Part shown: in pieces, positions 15,788-24,664 of the stretch
Layout: each line of letters starts with the position of its first letter
How positions within the stretch are numbered: the stretch's first letter is position 1
Source of the DNA: Paenibacillus silvisoli
GTDB lineage: Bacteria > Bacillota > Bacilli > Paenibacillales > Paenibacillaceae
NCBI RefSeq assembly: GCF_030866765.1
Contig: NZ_CP133017.1
Location: forward strand, 5,174,501-5,238,500
Reading direction: 5' to 3'
Length of the DNA: 64,000 nt
Translations under genes and position numbers: made by a program
Notes under the pieces: generated by a model
What the model saw: the letters and a program-made list of their open reading frames with translations, nothing else
Databases searched by the model: none
What the model was told of the DNA's origin: nothing

Positions 15788-18511
15788 TCAGGCCCTCCCG
15801 TTCATAGAAGCTGCGAGCAAATAATCGAGCGCGCCATCGAGTAAATATAACGCGGCCGGGTTTCGCTCCAGACCATCCGGCTGGCTGCCGAGTCCGCCTT
15901 CGAGACGAAGTGTCGTCGCGATGCGAACGCCTTCTCCGATCCGCTCCTCGATCATGTAGCGGTCAAGCTCGAAAATCCGGGCGTCCAGCCGATCCATCAC
16001 CGGCATATGCGCGCCAAGCTTGGCGCGGTCAAGCACGAGATCGGTTGCCAATCCAAATAGGAGCATCGACGTATGGCTGCGGTGAGGAAACTTGTTCATG
16101 ATCGCATGATCGTGGAACAGCTGAAGCGATTCCCGCCAGAACGGCGCTCGCTTTACGGCAAGCGGACCGAAACCCCGCTCGATATACAGCGCTGTGCCTC
16201 CCGCCTCTACGAAGCGGTTCATTTGCTCCGTCCATCTCGCGGTTAGCAGCACTTGAACGCCTTCGTTCCCATCGCTTTCCGACCAAGCGCGAACGCCGGG
16301 TTGCGAGTTTGCCCAGCCTTGGAACAGTCCGTTGGACGTGTCGACGGCGATAGCTGCAAGATCTGATGCGGACCTTGCGGCCTTTGGCAGCACCCAAATC
16401 GGCCACTCGTTGACTGCGACGATTCCGCTTTCCGTAATAAGCTCAGCACGAAGCACAACCTGCAGAGGTGAGCTTGTTTCAGGCAGCGTCCATTCCGCGA
16501 CGGCGATTTCCCTGAATTCGCCGGTCAGCAGCATATCAATGTCGCGAGCGCCTACGTTTAGCGCCCGGTTTTCGATCTGCCAGCTCCAGCGCAAGCTTGC
16601 TTCCGTGAGAGCCTGCGCTCCAAAATGCGATACCGCCAGGTGAGGGCGAATCGACTCTCCTGGGGCATAATTAGCCGGGTCCCACGTGACGAGGCGGTCG
16701 CCGCCGTTCATCCAGCTTCTGCGCGCATCCCAAGTGACCGTAATCATCGTTGCGCCATTGATTTGGCGGAAACGCTCCGGCGGCTGCTTCCACTCGCCGA
16801 AATCGTCGAACACCGCGCTCGATGCCAGACCGGAATCCTGGATCGACGTCAGCGTGTAGCCGTTAATATGCGGATACGCGCGGACGAGCTCGAGCACTGC
16901 TTTACGATACACGTAGGCGCTTTCGCGCGCGTTCGCCGTCAGCTCTTCCTCCGTGAACGGCAGCGGCAGCATCGCGAGCTTCTCATCCTGGCGGTGATAC
17001 TGCCAGCGAGCATCCCGCGCAACCGGGTTGACCGTCGGATCGGATTTCAGCCACCAAGGCCGTTCCCCTTTCCGCTCCAGCAGCTGGCCGAGCGGCCTGA
17101 ACTCATCGTAATCGCAAAATTCACCGAATACCCAAGGCTTCTTCTCCCGCCAAGGTGAGGCGAACCGGCTAAGCAGGTCCGGGTAGAAGTGGACGTCCGT
17201 GTAAAAGTGGTAGTCGTAGAAGTCGGCATATTCTTTGAGCAATCCGCCGTAGCACTCGCCAGACCCGCTGTTGTCGCGAATGATGGCGCCGTGCGTCAGC
17301 TCTTTCGCCTGCTCGTACAGCTCCTTTAGAAACGTCGCATCCGCCTCATGGTTCAGCTCGCATCCAAGCGTCCAAATCCCGATCGACGTATAGCCGCGAA
17401 TCTCCTTGATGATCGCCTCATACTGCGTGAAGGCGCGGGCTTTGAATTCCTCATTGACCTCCGGCAGCCACATCGGCAGCTCCTGCCAAATGACGAAGCC
17501 AAGCTCGTCGGCGAGCTCGAAATAGTCGCGTACCGGTACATACAGGCAGTGCTTCACCATGTTAAAGCCGCCATCCTTCAGTCGACTCAGCTCGGTTCGG
17601 ATCGCTTGGCGGTCGGGAATCGGCGCGATGAGATCGCCATACCAGCCCCAATGCAAAATCCCCCGCAAATGAACGGGCTTTCCATTCAGCAGCAGCTGCT
17701 CGCCTTCAATCGACCAGTTCTTCATCCCGAAACGGTGCTCGAAGCGGTCAACCGCCAAACCGTTCCGCTTCAGCGTCAGCGTGAGCTCATACAGTTCCGG
17801 GTTCTCAGGCGACCAAAGCGAAACGCGCTCCCCGGCGTCAATCTCAATCGTTTGGCTGGCTGCGGCATTTACGGGGTACTCGGCTTCGACGGCGACGGAT
17901 CCGTCCGGCGCGAGCAGCAGCGCGCTAATCGTCCAGCCCGCCTCGTCCGTTTCGCCTTCCAGCTTGCAGCTGACGGTTATGGTCCGCAGGTCTGACTGCG
18001 GTTCTACGAAGACATCCGCAAGCTCTCCAGCCGGTACGACGCCTATTTGGACCGGCTTCCAAATGCCGCCGAAGATGACGCCGACATCCGGCAGAAAACC
18101 GGCAAGGCATTGCCGCAGCGGGAATTTGTCCCCTTGCTTAAACACGCGGAGCACCAGCTCATTCGTGCCGCCCGGGATAAGCACATCGCCTGGCTCGATG
18201 CGAAAGCCGCTCCAACCGCCCTCATGCTCGCCGATTCGCTTGCCGTTCAGCCAGATTTCGCAGAAGTAGTTGACGCCTTCAAAGTCGATAGCGGTTTTGC
18301 TGTCCGGCCAGTCCGCGGGGACCTCAAACGACAGCCGATACCATACGGCTCCGTCCGCCAGCTTGTTATCCGTCAGCACATCCCAACAGCCGGGGACCTG
18401 GGCTTCCTGCCAATCATCGGCGGCGAGCGCTTCATTCGGTAGTTCAAAGCGTAGGTCAAAATCGAATAACAGCTTCCAGTTTTCCGTTAATTTGAGCGCT
18501 TGCTGCAGCAT
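15788..18511 (-). CDS. Glycoside hydrolase family 2 protein
   Basis: This 907-residue protein has the GH2 order: N-terminal sugar-binding jelly roll (WYRLSFEVPADWPDSKTAI, FEGVNYFCEIWLNGKRIGEHEGG), an immunoglobulin-like domain, then the TIM barrel (GILHWGWYGDLIAPIPDR). The probable acid/base Glu lies in IWTLGCELNHE near residue 384 and the nucleophile Glu in VFGEFCDYDEFR near residue 463. The usual Asn before the acid/base is Cys. There is no signal peptide. It is the first gene of the operon, with its own promoter and a catabolite-repression site. Activity (galactosidase, glucuronidase, arabinosidase or other) cannot be decided. Confidence 0.88.
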   Translation of the reverse strand: MLQQALKLTENWKLLFDFDLRFELPNEALAADDWQEAQVPGCWDVLTDNKLADGAVWYRLSFEVPADWPDSKTAIDFEGVNYFCEIWLNGKRIGEHEGGWSGFRIEPGDVLIPGGTNELVLRVFKQGDKFPLRQCLAGFLPDVGVIFGGIWKPVQIGVVPAGELADVFVEPQSDLRTITVSCKLEGETDEAGWTISALLLAPDGSVAVEAEYPVNAAASQTIEIDAGERVSLWSPENPELYELTLTLKRNGLAVDRFEHRFGMKNWSIEGEQLLLNGKPVHLRGILHWGWYGDLIAPIPDRQAIRTELSRLKDGGFNMVKHCLYVPVRDYFELADELGFVIWQELPMWLPEVNEEFKARAFTQYEAIIKEIRGYTSIGIWTLGCELNHEADATFLKELYEQAKELTHGAIIRDNSGSGECYGGLLKEYADFYDYHFYTDVHFYPDLLSRFASPWREKKPWVFGEFCDYDEFRPLGQLLERKGERPWWLKSDPTVNPVARDARWQYHRQDEKLAMLPLPFTEEELTANARESAYVYRKAVLELVRAYPHINGYTLTSIQDSGLASSAVFDDFGEWKQPPERFRQINGATMITVTWDARRSWMNGGDRLVTWDPANYAPGESIRPHLAVSHFGAQALTEASLRWSWQIENRALNVGARDIDMLLTGEFREIAVAEWTLPETSSPLQVVLRAELITESGIVAVNEWPIWVLPKAARSASDLAAIAVDTSNGLFQGWANSQPGVRAWSESDGNEGVQVLLTARWTEQMNRFVEAGGTALYIERGFGPLAVKRAPFWRESLQLFHDHAIMNKFPHRSHTSMLLFGLATDLVLDRAKLGAHMPVMDRLDARIFELDRYMIEERIGEGVRIATTLRLEGGLGSQPDGLERNPAALYLLDGALDYLLAASMNGRA

Positions 18512-18543
18512 CCTTCGTTCACCCTTTCATACTCGAATCGTTA

Positions 18544-18557
18544 TGGCAGCGGTTACA
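18544..18557 (-). promoter_or_regulatory. Candidate cre site (CcpA-binding) in front of the GH2 operon
   Basis: Minus strand TGTAACCGCTGCCA matches the Bacillus consensus TGWAANCGNTNWCA at all but one position. It lies just downstream of the predicted transcription start, a typical roadblock position for glucose repression. Confidence 0.65.
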
Positions 18558-18572
18558 AAAAAATACATCGCT

Positions 18573-18602
18573 AGACTAGCACGCCAGATTTTCTCCTGTC
18601 AA
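18573..18602 (-). promoter_or_regulatory. Candidate sigma-A promoter of the GH2 operon
   Basis: Minus strand -35 TTGACA (18602-18597), 18-bp spacer, -10 TAGTCT (18578-18573). About 60 bases before the GH2 start codon. Confidence 0.65.
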
Positions 18603-18608
18603 TGAAAA

Positions 18609-18650
18609 TAAGCCGCCCCGAGCTCGGAGGTCCGGCTCTGGACGGCTTGC
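18609..18650 (-). terminator. Terminator after the 5'-3' exonuclease gene
   Basis: Minus strand AAGCCGTCC pairs with GGGGCGGCTT across a roughly 20-base loop, followed by ATTTTC. It lies between the exonuclease stop and the GH2 promoter. Confidence 0.6.
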
Positions 18651-18663
18651 TTATACGCATATA

Positions 18664-19572
18664 TTAGACCGAAAACACATCCGCATCCACGATCGGATGG
18701 CCTTCAAACACCTTCACGAGTCCGCCGAATTCCAGCTCCTCGAACTTGCGCGATGCCGTTTCCACCTGAATGCGCCACGAGCAAACATTCAGTTCGCAGC
18801 GAACGGGAGCGTTGAGACGGATCGTCGCCAGGTCCCGGGACAAATGCAGCATGTCGAGGTCGGCTTCGATTTTGCCGCGCACGCCTTTCGGCAGCTTATC
18901 GAGATTGAGCAGCACGCCTTCGATCGACTGGTACTCCAGAATCAGCTTAAGCGCCGTTTTCTCGCCAATGCCTTTGACGCCCGGATAGTTGTCGCTCGTA
19001 TCGCCCATGAAGCCCTTCAGGTCGATGACCTGGCTCGGCGTCAGCTGCCGCTCCTCGAACAATGTCGCCAAATCGTAGACCGCATAGTTCAGCTTGCCCT
19101 TCTTCATAATGACGACCTTGACCGTTTCGCTCACCAGCTGCAGCATGTCGTGGTCGCCGGTCAGAATATAGACCTCGGCTTCATTGCGAAGCTGGGTCGC
19201 CAGCGTGCCGATGCAATCATCGGCTTCGAAACCGACGATGCCGACATTCTGAATGCCCATGGCCTCGACGACTTCTTTGACCAGGTCGAATTGCGGAATG
19301 AGCTCCTCCGGCGCATCGCCGCGGTTGCCTTTATAGTCGGCGAACTGCTCGGTACGGAACGTTTTGCTTCCCATATCCCAGCAGCAAATGACGTGAGTCG
19401 GTTTAAACGTGTTGATTGCATCGAAAAAATATTGAATAAAGCCATATACGGCGTTCGTCGGCAGTCCTGCGCTCGTTTTGCGGATATAGCCTGTGTAAGA
19501 CGTCGCATAGAACGCTCTGAACAACAGCGCCATGCCATCCACCAGCAGCACCTTCCGGTTCGTTTCCTGCAT
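18664..19572 (-). CDS. 5'-3' exonuclease/flap endonuclease of the PolI N-domain family (YpcP-like)
   Basis: About 302 residues from ATG 19572 (a TTG two codons earlier is possible). It matches the stand-alone version of the 5'-nuclease domain of DNA polymerase I. Metal-binding acids occur in LLVDGMALLFRAFYA, CCWDMGSKTFR, GFEADDCIGTLA and ILTGDHDMLQL, then the helix-hairpin-helix region GFMGDTSDNYPGVKGIGEKTA. It should remove RNA primers and flaps or process R-loops. Bacilli carry such a gene in addition to polA. It is the last gene of a minus-strand run from the adenosyltransferase. Confidence 0.92.
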   Translation of the reverse strand: MQETNRKVLLVDGMALLFRAFYATSYTGYIRKTSAGLPTNAVYGFIQYFFDAINTFKPTHVICCWDMGSKTFRTEQFADYKGNRGDAPEELIPQFDLVKEVVEAMGIQNVGIVGFEADDCIGTLATQLRNEAEVYILTGDHDMLQLVSETVKVVIMKKGKLNYAVYDLATLFEERQLTPSQVIDLKGFMGDTSDNYPGVKGIGEKTALKLILEYQSIEGVLLNLDKLPKGVRGKIEADLDMLHLSRDLATIRLNAPVRCELNVCSWRIQVETASRKFEELEFGGLVKVFEGHPIVDADVFSV

Positions 19573-19596
19573 CCCCAAATCTCTCCCCTATTCTAG

Positions 19597-20805
19597 TTAC
19601 TCTTCTCCGCGAATGAATTGACCGATTCTTCTAGCAGCCTCAGCGAGACGCTCTTCGTTCTCGACCAAGGCGATTCGGACGTAGCCTTCCCCTTGCTCGC
19701 CGAATGCATCGCCAGGTATAACGGCTACGCCCGTGCGTTCGAGCATTTCCCGGGAAATGCGACGCGAGTCCCAAGCTTCCGACAGCGACCATTGCATCTT
19801 GGGCAGCTTTGCCCAAATAAACATCGTCGCTTTCGGCGACGGAATCTCCCAGCCTTGCTCGCGAAGCGCTTCTATGAAACGGTCCCGGCGTTTCTCGTAA
19901 AGGCATCCGACCGACTCTTGCTGGCCTAGCATATCCTGCTGCAGCGCAACGATTCCGGCTTCCTGCACAGGCAAGAAAACGCCGTAATCGATGTTCGCCT
20001 TCAGCTCGCGAAGCGCCGCAACCGCCTTGCGGTTACCGGCAAGAAAGCCGATCCGGCAGCCGGCCATATTGAAGCTCTTAGATAAGGAGTGGAACTCTAC
20101 CGCTACCTCGATGGCATCTTTCACTTGCAAAATGCTAGGCGGCTTATAGCCGTCGAACGCCATTTCCGAATAGGCTAAATCGTGCACGATGAGGACACCG
20201 TGACGTTTGGCATAGGCAACCGCCTGCTCGAAGAACGCGAGATCGGCAACCGCAGACACCGGATTACTAGGATAGTTGAGCAGCATAAATTTAGCGCGTT
20301 TCCACACTTCTTCCGGAATTTCTTCAAAATCGGGCATAAAGCCGTTCTCCGCGCGAAGCGGCATTCTGTACGGATCGGTCCCGGCCAGAGCAAGTCCCGC
20401 CATATAGACCGGGTAGCCCGGATCAGGAACGAGCGCGATATCGCCCGGGTTGCATAAGGAGAGCGCCAAATGGCCCAGTCCGTCCTGCGAGCCCATCAAC
20501 GATACGAGCTCATGCTGCGGGTCGATGTCGATGCCGAACCGGTATGCAAGCCAGTCTGCGGCTTGGCGTAGGAAGCGCTCGCTACCTTTGGAGCCCGGGT
20601 AGCCGTAGGCATCCTCGCGCAGCACCGCTTCGCTGAGCGCTTGCCGGATCGGTGCCGATGGCGGCAAATCCGGGCTGCCGATGCTGAGGTCGATGACGCC
20701 CTGCCCCTGCCGAATCGCCTCGCGCTTCCACTCCGCCACCTCGGCGAAAATGGACGAGCCCAGCTCCGACAATCGGTCCGCGCGCCATTCTTTCATCGTT
20801 GTCAC
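19597..20805 (-). CDS. Class I/II PLP-dependent aminotransferase (LL-diaminopimelate aminotransferase-like)
   Basis: About 402 residues. I choose GTG 20805 because GGAGG lies ten bases upstream; the ATG three codons later is 19 bases away. The fold-type I pattern is clear: VIDLSIGSPDLPPS near the start, NYPSNPVSA, VHDLAYSEMAFDGYKPPS, and the PLP Lys in EFHSLSKSFNMAGCRIGF near residue 240. The closest described type is the LL-diaminopimelate or MalY-like aminotransferases. The amino-acid substrate is not resolved. It lies between an ArsC-like gene and the exonuclease gene. Confidence 0.85.
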   Translation of the reverse strand: MTTMKEWRADRLSELGSSIFAEVAEWKREAIRQGQGVIDLSIGSPDLPPSAPIRQALSEAVLREDAYGYPGSKGSERFLRQAADWLAYRFGIDIDPQHELVSLMGSQDGLGHLALSLCNPGDIALVPDPGYPVYMAGLALAGTDPYRMPLRAENGFMPDFEEIPEEVWKRAKFMLLNYPSNPVSAVADLAFFEQAVAYAKRHGVLIVHDLAYSEMAFDGYKPPSILQVKDAIEVAVEFHSLSKSFNMAGCRIGFLAGNRKAVAALRELKANIDYGVFLPVQEAGIVALQQDMLGQQESVGCLYEKRRDRFIEALREQGWEIPSPKATMFIWAKLPKMQWSLSEAWDSRRISREMLERTGVAVIPGDAFGEQGEGYVRIALVENEERLAEAARRIGQFIRGEE

Positions 20806-20860
20806 GTGACGTGTTCCTCCTATGTTTAGGTAGTAATCGTACAGAGGCTGCTGGGAGCTT

Positions 20861-21220
20861 TTATCCCCAGACACGATCGTAATCCTCGTCCTTGAAGCCG
20901 ACCGTTACGGTCTTGCCATCCGTCACGATTGGGCGCTTGATCAATCGGCCGTTTGAAGCTAGCAGCTCGATCTTCTCTTGATCGCTCATGCCCGGCAGCT
21001 TGTCCTTCAGCCCGAGCTCCTTGTAAGCCTCGCCGGATGTGTTGAAAAACTTCTTCACGTCCAAGCCGCTCCGATCGATAATCGTCTTCAGCGTATCGGC
21101 CGATGGCGCCGTTTCGAACACGTTATGCGCCTCCAGCTCGTATCCTTTGCCCTTCAGCGATTTGATTGCGCTGCGGCACGTGCCGCACTTCGGATATTCA
21201 TAGATGGTCAGCTTCTTCAT
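20861..21220 (-). CDS. ArsC/Spx-family thioredoxin-fold protein (YusI-like)
   Basis: This 119-residue protein starts MKKLTIYEYPKCGTCRSAIK. It has a thioredoxin-like fold with Cys-Gly-Thr-Cys at residues 12-15, and the family signature NGRLIKRPIV near residue 90. In the ArsC/Spx family it resembles YusI rather than Spx, because it lacks the Spx C-terminal regulatory features. True arsenate reductase activity is not supported by neighbours. A general thiol oxidoreductase role is the safest statement. Confidence 0.82.
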   Translation of the reverse strand: MKKLTIYEYPKCGTCRSAIKSLKGKGYELEAHNVFETAPSADTLKTIIDRSGLDVKKFFNTSGEAYKELGLKDKLPGMSDQEKIELLASNGRLIKRPIVTDGKTVTVGFKDEDYDRVWG

Positions 21221-21270
21221 ACGTTCGTCCTAATCTCCATTCGTTATCGAAAATATCGCGAACCGCGAGC

Positions 21271-22236
21271 CTACAACTGCCGCAGCGCTGTTTCCAATCG
21301 GCTTAAATCGTCCGGCAGCACCGCCTCGAACATCATCCGCTCCCGCGTAATCGGGTGCGTGAACGACAAGATCGCGGCGTGCAGCGCCTGCCGCGAAACC
21401 GCCGCTTCCAGCGAAGCGGATGCGGCCGGCGCGCTGCCTTCATAGCCTTCGTCGGCATAGCCGTACAGCTTGTCCCCGATCAGCGGGCAGCCGAGATGCT
21501 TCATATGCACCCGGATTTGGTGCGTGCGCCCCGTCTCCAGTTTGATGTTCACTTTTGCCGCGGCTTTGTCTCCGTACACGGCCTCCACTTCATAGTGAGT
21601 GACCGACGGATAGCCTTCAGGCGTCACGACGCGCAAATGCGGATTGTCCGCATCCCGGTCAATCGGCTCGTTCACGGTTCCGGCCCCGTCAGCCGGGCAA
21701 CCGTACATATAAGCCCGGTAACGCTTGTCCACTTCTCCGGCCTGCAGCTGTTCGGACAGCTGCTGGTGGACATAAGGGGTTTTCGCGATGGCGACCAGCC
21801 CCGAGGTCTCCTCGTCCAGCCGGTGAATCGGCCGAAAGCGCACCCGTTCCCCTAGCTGCTTCCAATGATGCACGACGCCGTTCGCCAGCGTCCCCGTATA
21901 ATGACCATGCGTCGGATGCACGATGATGCCCGGCGGTTTATTGACGACCAGCACGTCCGCATCCTCATACACGATATCAAGCTCCATCGGCTCCGGCAAA
22001 ATATCGTCCGATTCTTCCTGCTCCATTCGCAGCTCAATCCGGTCTCCGGCGCCGACGCGGTCATTCGTGTACACGCGCTCCCCGTTCACCGTAATCCCTT
22101 GCTCCGTCAGCTTGAGCCGCGACAGCAGCTTGCGAGAGACCCCGAGACGGCGCTCGAGCACCGTCCGGACCATTTTGCCGCCGTCCTCTTCCGTGACTTC
22201 CACGACAAGCGGCTCATAATACGTCATCTCAGTCAT
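21271..22236 (-). CDS. RluA family pseudouridine synthase
   Basis: About 321 residues from ATG 22236 (ATG 22227 also possible). An N-terminal S4-like RNA-binding region (SRKLLSRLKLTEQGITVNGERV) is followed by the catalytic domain with HRLDEETSGLVAIAKT, whose Asp is the nucleophile that isomerises uridine in rRNA. Later signatures (KRYRAYMYG, LETGRTHQIRVHMKHLGCPLIGD) are canonical. The start codon overlaps the stop of the adenosyltransferase gene, so they are translationally coupled. The target uridine is not predictable. Confidence 0.92.
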   Translation of the reverse strand: MTEMTYYEPLVVEVTEEDGGKMVRTVLERRLGVSRKLLSRLKLTEQGITVNGERVYTNDRVGAGDRIELRMEQEESDDILPEPMELDIVYEDADVLVVNKPPGIIVHPTHGHYTGTLANGVVHHWKQLGERVRFRPIHRLDEETSGLVAIAKTPYVHQQLSEQLQAGEVDKRYRAYMYGCPADGAGTVNEPIDRDADNPHLRVVTPEGYPSVTHYEVEAVYGDKAAAKVNIKLETGRTHQIRVHMKHLGCPLIGDKLYGYADEGYEGSAPAASASLEAAVSRQALHAAILSFTHPITRERMMFEAVLPDDLSRLETALRQL

Positions 22237-22804
22237 CGCTCTTCTTGCGGAACACGTCCGCGCTCCGAATGTATTCCGTATCCGGCACTCCAATTCGGAC
22301 GTTCGCATAGCGAGCCGCCGCGAAGAAGTAATCGGACAACCGGTTCATGTACGTTTTAACCGGCGGATGGACCGGCACCTCCGCGGACAGCGTCACGATG
22401 CGGCGCTCCGCCCGGCGGCATACCGTCCTGCACACATGCAGCAGCGCCGACACTTCGCTCCCGCCCGGCAAAATAAACCGCGCAATCGCCGGCGACGCTG
22501 CCGTATGCGCATCGATCCAGCTTTCCAGGCGGACGGCCGACGAATCGGCCAGCTTCAAGTCGCGCCCGCTCGGATCGGCGAACGCCAAATCGGAGCCGCA
22601 GTCGAACAGCTCCTGCTGAATTTCCAGCAGCTCCGCCACGAGCTCGTTCAATCCTTCCCGTGCAGCGACCGCAGCCGTCTGCCCGACGAAGCTGTTCAGC
22701 TCATCGACCGTACCGTACGCTTCCACGCGGCTGTCATCCTTGCGGACTCTGCCGCCTTTCACCGACGTGTCTCCCCCGTCACCGGTGCGTGTATATAATT
22801 TCAA
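22229..22804 (-). CDS. PduO-type cob(I)yrinic acid a,c-diamide adenosyltransferase
   Basis: The start is a TTG at 22804, eight bases after GGAAGG, giving LKLYTRTGDGGDTSVKGGRV and 192 residues. The N-terminal TRTGDGGDT is the ATP-binding signature of PduO-type corrinoid adenosyltransferases. The C-terminal ARFILPGGSEVSALLHVCRTVCRRAERR is the other family motif. It makes adenosylcobalamin from cob(I)alamin and ATP. No other B12 gene or B12 riboswitch is seen nearby, so it probably serves salvage. Confidence 0.9.
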   Translation of the reverse strand: MKLYTRTGDGGDTSVKGGRVRKDDSRVEAYGTVDELNSFVGQTAAVAAREGLNELVAELLEIQQELFDCGSDLAFADPSGRDLKLADSSAVRLESWIDAHTAASPAIARFILPGGSEVSALLHVCRTVCRRAERRIVTLSAEVPVHPPVKTYMNRLSDYFFAAARYANVRIGVPDTEYIRSADVFRKKSDD

Positions 22805-22884
22805 GGCGATCACCTTCCTGTCGATTGAACAAAAGAATGGCTGGAAAACACCGCTGCGCGTGCGGATCATCGTTCCGATCGCTG

Positions 22885-22943
22885 TTGTCCTTCGAATTTC
22901 TGTGATTATATAACCGATTTATCGGTAGAAATCCGAAGGACAA
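22885..22943. repeat. Intergenic inverted repeat, 17-nt arms
   Basis: Arms at 22885-22901 and 22927-22943 match at 16 of 17 positions around a 25-base AT-rich loop. It lies in the 274-base gap between the adenosyltransferase and the MFS gene. There is no T-run, so it is not a standard terminator. Confidence 0.7.
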
Positions 22944-23078
22944 GGCGAACGCTGACGCTTCTACACAACGATTCCGCCCGCTCCGCTCTTGTTTTCGCGT
23001 ATTCTTTTGTTCATTCGTTTTTCACAACACAATAGTTCCACTATAGCACATATGCTGTTTAAACTGGCATCATTCCGC

Positions 23079-24251
23079 CTAGCTGGCGCGCATTTCCTGC
23101 GGGCTCGTCCGCTGCTTCTTTCCATATACCGCAAGCAGCGCCAAGCTGAACAAGAACGCGCAGCACGACACCGCGGAGATGACCAAATAATAGACGTGAC
23201 CGCTAAACGTCTCGTAAAGCCAGCCCCCTGCATAGGAAGCAACGATGCCCGATACGCCGAAGAACAGCAGCGCCAGCACCGTTTGGCCTGTCGCGCGCCA
23301 TTCATCCGGAACGATGCGGTACAAATATTGAATCGCCGCCGTGTAGAAGATCGGGAACGTGAAAATTTGCAGCACCTGCAAATACGTCAGCACATGCGGG
23401 TCCGTAATCCAGGCTGAGAGGAAGAAGCGCAGAAAATAGAATAAGCTCGCAAACGCGATCAAAGCCATCTCCTTGCCTTGGCGCATCCACCAGAAGCTGA
23501 GGGCGAACACGAGAATTTCGCTGCCGGCGGCCAGAAACCAAGCTTGTCCGATCAACTCCGGGCCTCCGCCAAGCTCCCGTAAGTATACGCCCAGATACGT
23601 GTCATTTGCCCTGGAAGGCACTGCGGCCATAAAAATCAGCACAAGGAACATCAGAGTCTCCCGGTGAGATAGGAACTGACCGAGCGCCTTCAGCTTAACC
23701 GGCTTGCTCGCGGCCGGCGCATCGGCAAGCGTCAGCACAACAAAGAAGCTGATGACGCCAATGACGGCGAACAACGGCGCCATCCCTTCCACGCCGAACA
23801 GCTTCATGACATACCCGACGGCGAGCGACATGACCGCATAACCAAGCGCGCCGAACGTGCGGATCGAGCCATAGCTGACGCCCCTCGCCTCCGCCGTCTG
23901 GAAATTCAAGCTTTCCGTCAGCGGGTCCATCGAGAGCAGAAAGAAATACATCAGCATCGTAAACGCGACGAGCAGCAAGAAGCTTCCCGACGCATAGAGC
24001 ATGTAGCCGGCAACCGTGGAGCATGCGACGAGCAGCAGCAGCACCTTCCGGATCGTCTTCGTCCGGTCGCTGATCATCCCCCAGAACGGCGATGCGAAGA
24101 GCGACACGAAGCCGCCGGTCCCGATGATGAAGCCGATTTCCGTTGCGGCCAATCCCTGCGCGTCCAAATAAACGGGCAAGAACGAGATAAACATAGCCAG
24201 CAGCGCAAAATACAAAAAATTAAACACTCTTAAATTCGCAGGTGATCTCAT
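23079..24251 (-). CDS. MFS transporter (LacY/3-phenylpropionate permease-like group)
   Basis: About 390 residues from ATG 24251 (MRSPANLRVFNFLYFALLA), with GGAG eleven bases upstream. Twelve hydrophobic segments are visible. The loop between helices 2 and 3 reads GMISDRTKTIRK, the MFS motif A. The arrangement resembles the MFS_1-like/HcaT group. The substrate is unknown. It lies downstream of the Spo0E-like gene, separated by a terminator. Confidence 0.85.
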   Translation of the reverse strand: MRSPANLRVFNFLYFALLAMFISFLPVYLDAQGLAATEIGFIIGTGGFVSLFASPFWGMISDRTKTIRKVLLLLVACSTVAGYMLYASGSFLLLVAFTMLMYFFLLSMDPLTESLNFQTAEARGVSYGSIRTFGALGYAVMSLAVGYVMKLFGVEGMAPLFAVIGVISFFVVLTLADAPAASKPVKLKALGQFLSHRETLMFLVLIFMAAVPSRANDTYLGVYLRELGGGPELIGQAWFLAAGSEILVFALSFWWMRQGKEMALIAFASLFYFLRFFLSAWITDPHVLTYLQVLQIFTFPIFYTAAIQYLYRIVPDEWRATGQTVLALLFFGVSGIVASYAGGWLYETFSGHVYYLVISAVSCCAFLFSLALLAVYGKKQRTSPQEMRAS

Positions 24252-24281
24252 GAGAACCGAAACTCCTTCTTCCATTAGCAA

Positions 24282-24312
24282 AAAAGAAAAGAAGTCCCGT
24301 TAAGGACCCCTT
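24282..24312 (-). terminator. Terminator after the Spo0E-like gene
   Basis: Minus strand AAGGGGTCC-TTAAC-GGGACTTCTT with G.U pairs and a T-rich tail, in the gap before the MFS gene. Confidence 0.7.
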
Positions 24313-24341
24313 CTCCGGCGAAGAGCTTGCCCGGCAGGCCG

Positions 24342-24554
24342 CTAGGTCTGCTGCGCCCAGGCTCTTCTGAATTGCATATATTCATTTATTTTTTTATCCA
24401 GTCTGCGGCTTAGGTCAATGACTTTCTCTGAGCCGAACGTCGCTTCTTCGACGTAAGACTGCTCCATCTTCATGCGCAGCGCATAAATTTCGTCTTCCAG
24501 CCGGCGGATCGATGATGAGGACAAAAGCTTAAGACCCGTTTTCGCACAAGTCAT
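24342..24554 (-). CDS. Spo0E-like aspartyl-phosphate phosphatase
   Basis: About 70 residues from ATG 24554, preceded by GGAGGG; further in-frame ATGs lie upstream but within the ribosome site. The signature S-x-x-L-D appears as LSRRLDKKINEYM near residues 47-59. It matches the SQELD motif of the Spo0E/YisI/YnzD family that dephosphorylates Spo0A-P and delays sporulation. An antiparallel two-helix protein of this length is typical. It has its own terminator. Confidence 0.8.
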   Translation of the reverse strand: MTCAKTGLKLLSSSSIRRLEDEIYALRMKMEQSYVEEATFGSEKVIDLSRRLDKKINEYMQFRRAWAQQT

Positions 24555-24664
24555 GGCCATCCCTCCTGTCACCAATTCAACAAAACCTAACGACGCTTGT
24601 GCATGTGCGTTTATAAAGTTTTATTAAATTATAACAAAGACTTACAAAAATGAGTATCCCTAAA

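Noticed and set aside
20861-21220. Arsenate resistance gene arsC
   Set aside because: The protein fits the YusI branch of the ArsC/Spx family and there is no arsR or arsB beside it.
22229-22804. B12 riboswitch before the adenosyltransferase gene
   Set aside because: The upstream region lacks the B12-box core and holds only a simple inverted repeat on the far side.
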